From positions 3,410,001 to 3,474,000 of the forward strand of contig CBDICG010000002.1 of the NCBI GenBank assembly GCA_965277275.1: a DNA stretch of 64,000 nt, read 5' to 3'. Below, in pieces: positions 16,673 to 24,471 of the stretch. Position numbers and translations under genes: made by a program. The notes beneath the pieces are model-generated. The model had not been told where the DNA came from, ran no database searches, and was given only the letters and a program-made list of their open reading frames with translations. Position 1 is the first letter of the stretch. Each line of letters starts with the position of its first letter. Source of the DNA: HLUCCA09 sp965277275. Its GTDB lineage: Bacteria; Pseudomonadota; Alphaproteobacteria; Rhodobacterales; Rhodobacteraceae.

Positions 16673-17821
16673 ATGCCCGCAAACACCTCCACCGACACGG
16701 TCAACTACGGCGTTATCGGCTGTGGCATGATGGGCCAGGAGCACCTGCGCAATCTCGCACTGGTCCCCGGGGCCCGGATCGCGGCCCTGCACGAGCCGGA
16801 CGCCGCGATGTGTGCCCAAGCGCAGGCGCTGGCTCCGAAGGCCAAGGTCTGCGCGACGCTGGCAGAAATGCTCGCGGTGCCAGAGCTCGATGCGCTCGTG
16901 ATCGCCTCTCCGAACCACTTGCACGTCCCGCAATTGGAGGAGATCGCCGCGGCGCGCACGCTACCGCTTCTGGTGGAGAAGCCGCTCTATACCGCAACGG
17001 CGGACACCGCCCGCCTTGTTGCGTTCGAGGCGGCGTATTCCGCGCCGATCTGGGTCGCGATGGAGTACCGCTACATGCCGCCCATCGCGTCGTTTCTCGA
17101 GACGGCGCCCCAGGCCACTGGCGGTATGGCGATGCTCACGATCCGCGAGCATCGTTTTCCGTTTCTGCCCAAGGTCGGCAATTGGAACCGGTTCAACCGG
17201 TCAACCGGCGGCACGCTTGTCGAAAAGTGCTGCCATTTCTTCGATCTGATGCGTCTTGCCTTGAGGGACGAGCCTGTCCGCGTGATGGCGTCCGCGAGCC
17301 AGTCGATCAATCATCTGGATGAGCGCTACAACGGGGAAATCCCGGACATCCTCGACAACGGCTATGTCATCGTCGAGTTCGCGGGCGGGGCGCGGGCGAT
17401 GCTGGAACTGTGCATGTTCGCCGAAGGGGCCCGGTTCCAGGAGGAGCTTTCCGCCACGGGGCCTGCGGGCAAGATCGAGGCGTTCGTGCCTGGCCCGTCG
17501 CGATTCTGGCCCTCGCACCTTGGCGCGCCGCCTGTGCCACAAGTCATCGTTTCGCCGCGTCAGCCAAAGGGGCCGCAGGCTGTCGAGGTGCCCGTAGACC
17601 CCACGCTTCTGGAGGCTGGCGACCACAACGGTGCCACCTTCTATCAGCATGTGCGCTTCAACGCCGTCGTGCGCGGGCAGGGGAGCGTCGAGGTGGGCTT
17701 GCGCGACGGCTGGACCGCTGTCGCGATGGGATTGGCCGCACAGGAAAGCGCCGCGACAGGGCAAGCCGTTGCGCTGAACGGCACGCCCTTTGGCACCGTG
17801 GCCGGGGCGGCGGCGGAGTAG
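16673..17821 (+). CDS. Gfo/Idh/MocA-family oxidoreductase
   Basis: This 382-residue NAD(P)-dependent dehydrogenase has an N-terminal Rossmann fold (VNYGVIGCGMMGQEHLRNLAL, Gly pattern at about 13-18), VIASPNHLHVPQ and the family motif LLVEKPLY with the conserved EKP. Its middle resembles inositol and sugar dehydrogenases (TGGTLVEKCCHFFDLMRLAL). It follows the gntR gene by 7 bases and is probably cotranscribed with it. Family members oxidise polyols, sugars or related hydroxy compounds; the substrate here cannot be read from sequence. Confidence 0.87.
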   Translation: MPANTSTDTVNYGVIGCGMMGQEHLRNLALVPGARIAALHEPDAAMCAQAQALAPKAKVCATLAEMLAVPELDALVIASPNHLHVPQLEEIAAARTLPLLVEKPLYTATADTARLVAFEAAYSAPIWVAMEYRYMPPIASFLETAPQATGGMAMLTIREHRFPFLPKVGNWNRFNRSTGGTLVEKCCHFFDLMRLALRDEPVRVMASASQSINHLDERYNGEIPDILDNGYVIVEFAGGARAMLELCMFAEGARFQEELSATGPAGKIEAFVPGPSRFWPSHLGAPPVPQVIVSPRQPKGPQAVEVPVDPTLLEAGDHNGATFYQHVRFNAVVRGQGSVEVGLRDGWTAVAMGLAAQESAATGQAVALNGTPFGTVAGAAAE

Positions 17822-18105
17822 AGCGGCGCTCCCTTCGGATCGTAGCGTCCTGTCGCGGAGATGCCGGTCGACGAGCCAAAGGGATGTCTTCCGGCGGCGA
17901 CTGGTCATGTGGGGCGACAGGGCGGGTAGCGGCCTTCCGGGTTCGGCAGACGGGTACAATGCGCGTCTGTTCGGGCGAAACGGTCATCGGCACCGGGTGA
18001 GCGCTTGCATACGAGATGGCGCGCCAACGCACCCGGCATCACAGAAGCGCAAAGACGGTCTAAGAATACGACCGGTCCGCGCTGGCACGCGAGGGTGCCA
18101 GCCCC

Positions 18106-18804
18106 TCAGCCGATCAGCGGGTACCGGTGCAGATTGCGAAAGCGGCCGTCCTGCCCTTCGCCGAAGAGGCAAATATCGTCGATCCGGAACGGGTGCTCGA
18201 TCTCGGCCTCGAAGAGGGGCGCAAGGCGCATGGCGACCTTGTCCCGGGTCTGTTGGTCCGGGATCGGCCCGGTGAGCGTGATGTGAAACCGGAATTCGTC
18301 CAACACGTAGGGATAGCCCCACTTCAACAGCATCGCCTCCTGCTTGGCATTCAGACCGGCTGCACGCCGCCGGGCGAGCTCTTCCGTGAGAGGCGGAGCA
18401 CGGTAGCCGTCGAGTGTCTTGACAAGAGTCGCGGCGAGCTCTGACAGCTCCTCCGTCTCGCCCTCCGGGACCAGCGCGAGGAACGATCCGATCGCCCGCA
18501 AGCGCAATCCGTCCAGACGAAGCCGTGGCAGCCGGGGCGCCAGTGCGGCCAGAGCGCCGTGCAACCCGGCGACCTCACGAGACTCCGCCAGACGGAACGG
18601 GGGTTTCAGCGTGCCGTGCATGCCGTAGCGGGCCGGGGCATGCGTGAGGCTGCGCCGGTCGATCGGGAACTCGGGCCACGCGACGTCACCGGCATGGGCG
18701 TCGAGGCGTCCGCCTTCCGGATCCCACCCGAACCAGGAAGCACCGAGCCGGGCAAGGCCCCCGGAGGGCGCGAAGAACACCGCGTAGCGCGTGAAGCCGT
18801 CCAT
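18106..18804 (-). CDS. DUF1045 protein, 2H-phosphoesterase-like
   Basis: The 232-residue protein has two His-x-Thr motifs, HGTLKPPF (about 60) and FHITLTGP (about 175), the signature of the 2H phosphoesterase superfamily. It also has the DUF1045 pattern YAVFFAP at the N-terminus and CLFGEGQDGRF near the C-terminus. DUF1045 proteins are often encoded in carbon-phosphorus lyase clusters as PhnN-neighbour proteins, but no phn gene is visible here. ATG 18804 was chosen because AGGAGGGG lies 5 bases upstream. It is isolated between non-coding stretches. Confidence 0.82.
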   Translation of the reverse strand: MDGFTRYAVFFAPSGGLARLGASWFGWDPEGGRLDAHAGDVAWPEFPIDRRSLTHAPARYGMHGTLKPPFRLAESREVAGLHGALAALAPRLPRLRLDGLRLRAIGSFLALVPEGETEELSELAATLVKTLDGYRAPPLTEELARRRAAGLNAKQEAMLLKWGYPYVLDEFRFHITLTGPIPDQQTRDKVAMRLAPLFEAEIEHPFRIDDICLFGEGQDGRFRNLHRYPLIG

Positions 18805-19220
18805 ATGTGCCCCTCCTGCGAAAGGGCTAGCACGCCGTTGCGCCTGGGGCGAGTCGCGGGATGTCTCGTGACGTCCAGGCGCCGGGCACCGCAAGAAGAG
18901 GGACGGGCGGTTCTGATCAAGGCGAACGTGGCTCTGGGACGGCGCGCCGGGCGCGGCGGGGCCTTCCCCGGCGCGGCAGTTCACAGCCGGGAAACAAGCT
19001 GGGCGTACACTTCGGACAAGCGCCCGTTCCCGCCGCAGTTTGCCTAAAACACGGCGTATTCACTTCGGATCGCGCGGCTCTTCCGCCGCAATCCCGCCCC
19101 AATTCGATCCTGTATTGGGGAAGTCGCCCGGACAGGCGCCGCCCTTTGCGCACCGCGTGTCCGCTGCTCCGTTGAACAGGCCCGACCCGATGATGGCCCC
19201 CAACCTGAGGTTACACGAAG
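18805..19220. other. Intergenic region without a supported gene
   Basis: These 416 bases separate the divergent DUF1045 gene and the kinase gene. Frames on both strands are short and lack family resemblance or a good start. The region must carry the promoter of the kinase-GTPase run; no promoter was assigned. An AT-richer patch of about 35 bases lies near 19080-19130. Confidence 0.5.
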
Positions 19221-20624
19221 GTGTATCAGGACGTATCGACAGATGGTGAACCCGCCGACAGCCTGCGGCCCGGCACGCCGCTCCTCCAGGGGCAATTCCT
19301 GGTCGAGGGCTTCCTGAACGCCGGCGGGTTTGGCATCACGTATCTCGCGCGCGACAGCCTGGAGCGCCGCGTCGTCATCAAGGAATGCTATCCGGCGTCG
19401 ATGTGCTGCCGCTCGACCGATATCGTTCGCGCGCGGTCACGCGACCAGCAGGACGACTTCGACGCGATCGTGCACCTCTTCGGGCGGGAAGCCCGGCGTC
19501 TGGCCAAGTTGGAACATCCCAACATCGTGGGTGTGCGGGACGTCTTCGAAGACAATGGCACCGCCTACATGGCGCTCGATTTCGTCGACGGGCGGGATTT
19601 GCTCGACGTGATCGAGAAAGAGCCTGAGCGTCTGAAGCCGGACATGGTTCTGGACATGACATACGCGCTGCTGGATGCGGTCGCGCATGTTCACTCGATG
19701 GGAATGCTGCACCGCGATATCTCGCCCGACAACATTCTGATCGATGCCGACAACGCACCCGTCCTCATTGATTTCGGTGCCGCGCGCGACACCGCGCGTC
19801 GCAAGAGCCGCGTGCTGTCCGGTCTGCATGTCGTGAAGGACGGATACTCCCCGCAGGAATTCTACCTCGCCCATGGCGACCAGGGGCCATCGAGCGATCT
19901 CTACTCCCTAGCGGCGACGCTGCACCACGTCCTGACAGGTGTGCCGCCCACCTTTGGACACCTGCGGATGGCGGCCCTCGCGGAGCGGCAACCTGATCCC
20001 TACGTCCCGCTTGTCGGGCGGGTCGACGGGTTTGATACCGCCTTCTTGGAGGCCATCGATCAGGCGCTCTCGGTTTTTCCCAAGCAAAGGCTCCAAAGCG
20101 CGACCGATTGGATGGACGCGATCCTCGGCGGCGCCGAGCCTGCGCTGCGACCGGCCTCTCGGGTTCTGTCGTCGCCGCGCGAGGCTCTGACGATCGACGG
20201 TCAGCGCTCGGAGGCGCCGGTCACGGTCGACCCCGCGATCGACGACAAGATCCGCGAACTCGTCGAAACGACGAACCCGGAAGTCATGCGCACGCAGGAA
20301 CGTGTGGCGCAGGAGAAGGCCAAGCTGGCCGCTGCTGCGGCCGCTGCCGAGGCGGAGCGCGAGGCGGCGCGGGAGCGTCGGCTACAGGCCGCGCGGGCAG
20401 AGGCCGAAGAAGCGGCTGCGATTGCCTGCAAGGTCACCCCACGGCGCGTCATGTCGCGGGGGGTAAGCAGTGTTCCCCGTCCGCTACCGCACGATCCAGA
20501 GGAGCTGGCAGAGCCGGGTTCCACGAAAGAGGAAAAGGCACCCTCGTTCCTGCGCCGCACATTGTGCGGCATCTGGCCGAAGGGGTCGAAGCGCGTCGAA
20601 AAGGTTGAAGGGGTGGGAACATGA
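19221..20624 (+). CDS. Ser/Thr protein kinase (Hanks type)
   Basis: The 467-residue protein has a complete kinase domain. The Gly loop is at 32-43 (LNAGGFGITYLA), the ATP-anchoring Lys is K54 (VVIKE), the catalytic loop HRDISPDN is at 164-171 (D166, N171) and DFG at 184-186, followed by GYSPQEF and SSDLYSLAATLHHVLTG. After residue 300 the chain is linker-like and includes a charged Ala/Glu/Arg helix (about 345-395), perhaps a coiled coil. No membrane segment is seen. The likely start is GTG 19221 with GAGG about 10 bases upstream. It overlaps the FHA gene by ATGA and heads a run containing a PP2C phosphatase and GTPases, which suggests it phosphorylates one of them. Confidence 0.9.
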   Translation: MYQDVSTDGEPADSLRPGTPLLQGQFLVEGFLNAGGFGITYLARDSLERRVVIKECYPASMCCRSTDIVRARSRDQQDDFDAIVHLFGREARRLAKLEHPNIVGVRDVFEDNGTAYMALDFVDGRDLLDVIEKEPERLKPDMVLDMTYALLDAVAHVHSMGMLHRDISPDNILIDADNAPVLIDFGAARDTARRKSRVLSGLHVVKDGYSPQEFYLAHGDQGPSSDLYSLAATLHHVLTGVPPTFGHLRMAALAERQPDPYVPLVGRVDGFDTAFLEAIDQALSVFPKQRLQSATDWMDAILGGAEPALRPASRVLSSPREALTIDGQRSEAPVTVDPAIDDKIRELVETTNPEVMRTQERVAQEKAKLAAAAAAAEAEREAARERRLQAARAEAEEAAAIACKVTPRRVMSRGVSSVPRPLPHDPEELAEPGSTKEEKAPSFLRRTLCGIWPKGSKRVEKVEGVGT

Positions 20625-22054
20625 GGTTCTTTCGAGACAAATTGACGGGTGAACGCATCGGTGCGAGGTCTGCGACCGCAGGACCGGACGCGCCCGAACG
20701 GGAGGACGGCCCCATGGGCGCCGCGCGTGCCGCGGGGGATGGCCCGGTTCGCGATGACGCGCAGGCGCTTGAGACGGGCGACCCTCAGGACCCCCTCCCC
20801 TCGGAGGATCTGTCTCCGTCGGACCCACCCTACCAGGACCCGTTCGCCGCGCGCGCGCGCATGAAAAGCTACCCGGTCAGGGGGCCGATCCGGCGCAGGA
20901 TCTGGGATCTGGAAGAGCCAGACGCCGAAGATGAAGAGGCGATGCAGCCCGAGCGGCGCGCGGGTGGCCCGAGGATCGTGTCCCGCGTGCGGCCAGCGTC
21001 GCGCGAACCCGACGACGACGGTTTTCTCATGGAACCCGAAATGCCCTCCGCATCCCAAAGGTTGCTCACCCGGCGGCTCTCGGATCCGGCGGCAAAGCTC
21101 GCCAGTGCCTCCGGTCCGAAAGGTGGCGCGGGCGCCAAGGGTGCCGCCCTATCCAAGGCGCCGCCGGATGACGATGTTGCCGAAGCGCGCGCGCAACTCG
21201 CCCGGGCGACCGGGCAGTCGGTGGCAGGCGCCGCAGCTGGGCCTGCGGCGGGCGCGGCGCAAGGGACACCAGCGGCAGCGAGCCCGTCTGCCCGCACGAA
21301 GACGCGTATTCTCGGCTTCCAGGGCCGCGAGTTGGCCGCGCACGATCCCTTTGCCCAGGCCGCTGAGGAAGAAAACGATACGCCGCCCTCCATGGGTCCG
21401 GACTTCCCGGTTGGGTGGATCGTGGTTGCCGATGGGCCGGGACGGGGCGCATCGTTCACACTTCAGGCCGGTGTTTCGTCGATCGGGCGCGGAGAGGATC
21501 AGGTCGTGCGCCTTGATTTCGGCGACACGTCGATCTCTCGCCAGAACCACGCCTCCATCGCCTACGACGACGAGGCGGAGCGGTTCTTCCTTGGGCACGG
21601 CGGAAAATCGAACCTCGTGCGCCTGAATGACCGTCCGGTGCTCTCGACCGAAGACCTTGATGACGGCGATGTCATTCGCATCGGCGAAACCTCCCTGAAG
21701 TTCGTGGCGCTCTGCAAGGACGGGTTCACATGGGGCGATGCCTCGGAGGAGGATGATCCCGTGCCGGAACAAACGCAGCGGCGCAGCACGATGCGGGTCG
21801 ACACGCGCCCCGGTCTTTCGGGGGAGGAGGCGGAGCTTGCGCCAGCGCCCGAGGCGCCGCCCGCAGTGCTCGGCACCGGGGGGGCACAGGAGGGCCGGCC
21901 AACGTCCCGGCAGGTGAGCCGCTCTACCCTGAAGCCCGTCTCGGGGGCACCAGGCCCCGGCACCACCGGGGCTGCGCTGTCGAAGGACACGCGACCCGAC
22001 ACCGCGACAGACCTGCCAAGTCAAAGAGGCCCAGGCGATGCGACAGCGCTCTAG
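20621..22054 (+). CDS. FHA-domain protein with long disordered arms
   Basis: The 477-residue protein has one forkhead-associated domain at about 265-375 (GWIVVADGPGRGASFTL, SSIGRGEDQVVRLDFGDTSISRQNHASI, GDVIRIGETSLKFVAL). The Gly-Arg and Ser-Arg...His residues that bind phosphothreonine are present. The first 260 and last 100 residues are low-complexity, rich in Pro, Ala, Asp and Arg. The gene overlaps the kinase by four bases and the phosphatase by 17, so the three are translated together. It is likely the phospho-dependent adaptor of the kinase; its binding partner is not known. Confidence 0.88.
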   Translation: MRFFRDKLTGERIGARSATAGPDAPEREDGPMGAARAAGDGPVRDDAQALETGDPQDPLPSEDLSPSDPPYQDPFAARARMKSYPVRGPIRRRIWDLEEPDAEDEEAMQPERRAGGPRIVSRVRPASREPDDDGFLMEPEMPSASQRLLTRRLSDPAAKLASASGPKGGAGAKGAALSKAPPDDDVAEARAQLARATGQSVAGAAAGPAAGAAQGTPAAASPSARTKTRILGFQGRELAAHDPFAQAAEEENDTPPSMGPDFPVGWIVVADGPGRGASFTLQAGVSSIGRGEDQVVRLDFGDTSISRQNHASIAYDDEAERFFLGHGGKSNLVRLNDRPVLSTEDLDDGDVIRIGETSLKFVALCKDGFTWGDASEEDDPVPEQTQRRSTMRVDTRPGLSGEEAELAPAPEAPPAVLGTGGAQEGRPTSRQVSRSTLKPVSGAPGPGTTGAALSKDTRPDTATDLPSQRGPGDATAL

Positions 22055-22961
22055 ATTGCGGTATGAGGTGGCGACCGGCCTGAGCCTTGGCGAGCGCGAG
22101 GCCCAGGAAGACAGCGTCCTTTGCGACGTGCCCCATGGTGGCGGCGCCGGTGTGTTGATCCTGGCCGATGGGCTGGGTGGCCATGCCGGGGGCGCGCTGG
22201 CCAGCCGTGTAGCCGTCTCGACGGCCCTGCAGGAGATCTCGAGCCAGCGGGATGCGCGCGGTCGCTTGCCCGACAGTATCCCGGGGACCTTGCAGATGGC
22301 AGCGGAGGCCGCCAACCACGCGGTGCTCGCACAGGCCGAGTTTGACCCGGACTTGCACGGGATGGGCACCACCCTCGTCATCGCCGTTGTTCAGGATCGC
22401 GAACTATACTGGTTGTCGGTGGGGGATAGCCCGCTCTACCTGCATCGCGGCGGCACTCTGACGAAGATCAATGAAACCCACTCGCTTGCGCCTCATCTCG
22501 ACCTGCTCGTCGAGGCCGGGGAGATGGATGCAGAGGAAGCGGCCGTGCATCCCGGCCGCAATTGCCTGACCTCGGCGCTGGGAACGGTGGAGATTGACCG
22601 TATCGACTGCCCCATGAAGCCGAAGGTCCTCGAGGCCGACGATACGGTTCTTGTTGCCTCGGATGGCATCCTGTCCCTCAACGCGCAGGACATCGCGGCG
22701 AAGCTCGACGCGACAGAGGCTGACCTGACACCGGGCCAACGCGTTGAGCGCCTGCTTGACGCGGTGGCCAGGGCAGAGGCCTGCGATCAGGACAACACGT
22801 CACTCGCGCTCCTCCACGTGGGTGCGAGCGGGGTCCAGGGGGCGAGTGCGCGACCGGGGGCGTTTCTCAACCGGATGTGGACCCGTCTGCAGGGGCGCGC
22901 CTCCACGGCGGCCATGCGGGCGTCCCTCATTCCGCTGCGGGCCCGCATCGGAGTGCGATAG
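22038..22961 (+). CDS. PP2C-family Ser/Thr phosphatase
   Basis: The 307-residue enzyme shows the PP2C metal-binding motifs: QEDSVLCD (23-30), ILADGLGGHAGG (41-52), GMGTTLVIAV, VASDGILSL and a C-terminal CDQDNTSLALL. These Asp residues bind two metal ions for phosphate removal. The start overlaps the end of the FHA gene by 17 bases. With the kinase upstream it forms a writer-reader-eraser set for Ser/Thr phosphorylation. The C-terminal 35 residues are basic and could associate with membrane or nucleic acid, but this is speculation. Confidence 0.92.
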   Translation: MRQRSRLRYEVATGLSLGEREAQEDSVLCDVPHGGGAGVLILADGLGGHAGGALASRVAVSTALQEISSQRDARGRLPDSIPGTLQMAAEAANHAVLAQAEFDPDLHGMGTTLVIAVVQDRELYWLSVGDSPLYLHRGGTLTKINETHSLAPHLDLLVEAGEMDAEEAAVHPGRNCLTSALGTVEIDRIDCPMKPKVLEADDTVLVASDGILSLNAQDIAAKLDATEADLTPGQRVERLLDAVARAEACDQDNTSLALLHVGASGVQGASARPGAFLNRMWTRLQGRASTAAMRASLIPLRARIGVR

Positions 22962-23171
22962 CGTCCGAAGACCTGGGCGGGCGCGACGGAGGTCCACCCT
23001 GCCCTAGGGCGCAGGCAGATGAAGGCCTTTGGCCCATGGCGGCGCGGCCTCAGGGCCACGCCAGCATCGCGCCGTTTTCGGCGGCCGGGCGGCCCGGCGG
23101 CTCGGCGTTGCGGGCAGATCGTATGGATATGGAGAGCGCGCACCGACAGCGCGCCAATCATGGAGAGGCAG

Positions 23172-24341
23172 ATGCGGACGAAAGCGCGCGCGGCTCGCGC
23201 CGTTGACCAGCTCTCAACCCTGTTGCGGTCCGAGCACATACCGCAGAGCGTGCGCAGGCTTGGCGCGCAGGCGCAGACGCGTCTTGCCGAGCCGGTCCGC
23301 TTGTCGGTTGTCGGGCACGCGGAGGCGCAGCCGGCGGCCCTCGCCAACGCGTTGATCGGCGGGGGTGGGCGTTGCGTTCTGCCCGAGGTCGACGGCTTGC
23401 CCCCGGCCACGGTCGATTTCGGCGAACAGGACGCATGGCAGATCGTGACAGCCTCTGGCGACACCGAGGACATAGCGGCGGATGCGTTTGGCGCGTGCGA
23501 TCCCTACGACCTTGCGCTCCTGCGGCGTTGGACGCCCTTGCCCGTCCTCGAGAACATCTCGCTCCGCGTGGTTGCGCTGGAGGGCGAAGAGAGCGAGGTC
23601 GCTGCGGCTCTGCGCTGGGCGCTGCGCGGCGCCGACATGCTCTTGTGGTGCGCGCAGTCGCAGAGCTCTGACGCTGCATGGCACGCGCGGCTCCCCGAAG
23701 GATTGCAGGACCATGCGTTCCTTGCGGTGCGCCATGGCGCGGTGAGTGATCCCCGCGGCTTCGTCGCGGGATACACCGTCCCCGAAGGTGCGCAGGACGC
23801 GGAGCTTCGTGACCTGCGCGAGGCCCTTCTTGACCACCTCTCGCGCGGACGCCGGGAGGATATGGACTATGCGCTCATGCTGCTGGAGAAATACCTGCCA
23901 CGGCGTGAGGCGGCAGATGTATTTGCACCCGTCGGCATCGTCGGTCTGCCCGCGAGCACAGACAGCGAAGGCGCGCTCGAGGAGGTGCATGCCGCGCAGA
24001 TCGATGTGGGCGGAGGGGAGGATAGGCCCTCAGACGAGCCGGTACGCACGATTGTTCATCAGCTCATCGACCGCGCCTACAGCATAGAAACCGTGCTGGA
24101 CGAAGACGGTCCGGCCGCGGTGGAGGAACTGCTCGAGATCTGCGCTAACGCGCTCGGCGAGGCCGCCGGCGAAGCCACGCTCCACGTGCACGCTGTCGAT
24201 CAGGAGCTCACGGAGACGTTGATGGATGCGGCCGACCTGATGCTCCTGATCCAGCTGGAGGGGAGCGCGTCCGCGCTCTCGGATTCCCTGGCGCTGATGC
24301 TGCAGGCCCGTCATGCTTGCGAGGAGAGGCTCTGTGCCTGA
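23172..24341 (+). CDS. Degenerate GTPase-like protein (pseudo-GTPase) of the kinase/dynamin locus
   Basis: This 389-residue protein looks like a GTPase that has lost its nucleotide-binding residues. The strand-loop VVGHAEAQPAALANALIGG (about 47-63) sits where a P-loop would be but lacks GK(S/T). The segment ADMLLWCAQSQ...LPEGLQDHAFLAV (about 154-186) resembles ADAVLWCTHAT...LPEDLHRNSLLLL of the GTPase at 26690-27685, but the following TRID is replaced by RHGA. The second half is acidic and helical with no known domain. ATG 23172 was chosen for GGAGAGG six bases upstream. It probably acts as a partner of the true GTPases. No homologue was recognised by name. Confidence 0.65.
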   Translation: MRTKARAARAVDQLSTLLRSEHIPQSVRRLGAQAQTRLAEPVRLSVVGHAEAQPAALANALIGGGGRCVLPEVDGLPPATVDFGEQDAWQIVTASGDTEDIAADAFGACDPYDLALLRRWTPLPVLENISLRVVALEGEESEVAAALRWALRGADMLLWCAQSQSSDAAWHARLPEGLQDHAFLAVRHGAVSDPRGFVAGYTVPEGAQDAELRDLREALLDHLSRGRREDMDYALMLLEKYLPRREAADVFAPVGIVGLPASTDSEGALEEVHAAQIDVGGGEDRPSDEPVRTIVHQLIDRAYSIETVLDEDGPAAVEELLEICANALGEAAGEATLHVHAVDQELTETLMDAADLMLLIQLEGSASALSDSLALMLQARHACEERLCA

Positions 24342-24471
24342 CGCTCTGGCACAACTGTCTGAAAATGAATATCAAATCTTCGGTATGGTCCCCGCTTGTG
24401 CCGCAATCGCGCCTACGGTGCGGCGTGTGCCCGACGCAGGCTGCAAACCTCATCTCGGGGGTACATGAAAG

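Noticed and set aside
18861..19175. Possible small gene before the kinase
   Set aside because: The frame has no good ribosome site, no recognisable protein features and a shadow-like composition.
19221..22961. Kinase, FHA and phosphatase as part of a type VI secretion cluster
   Set aside because: No Tss structural gene (sheath, Hcp, VgrG, ClpV, membrane complex) is present in the window.
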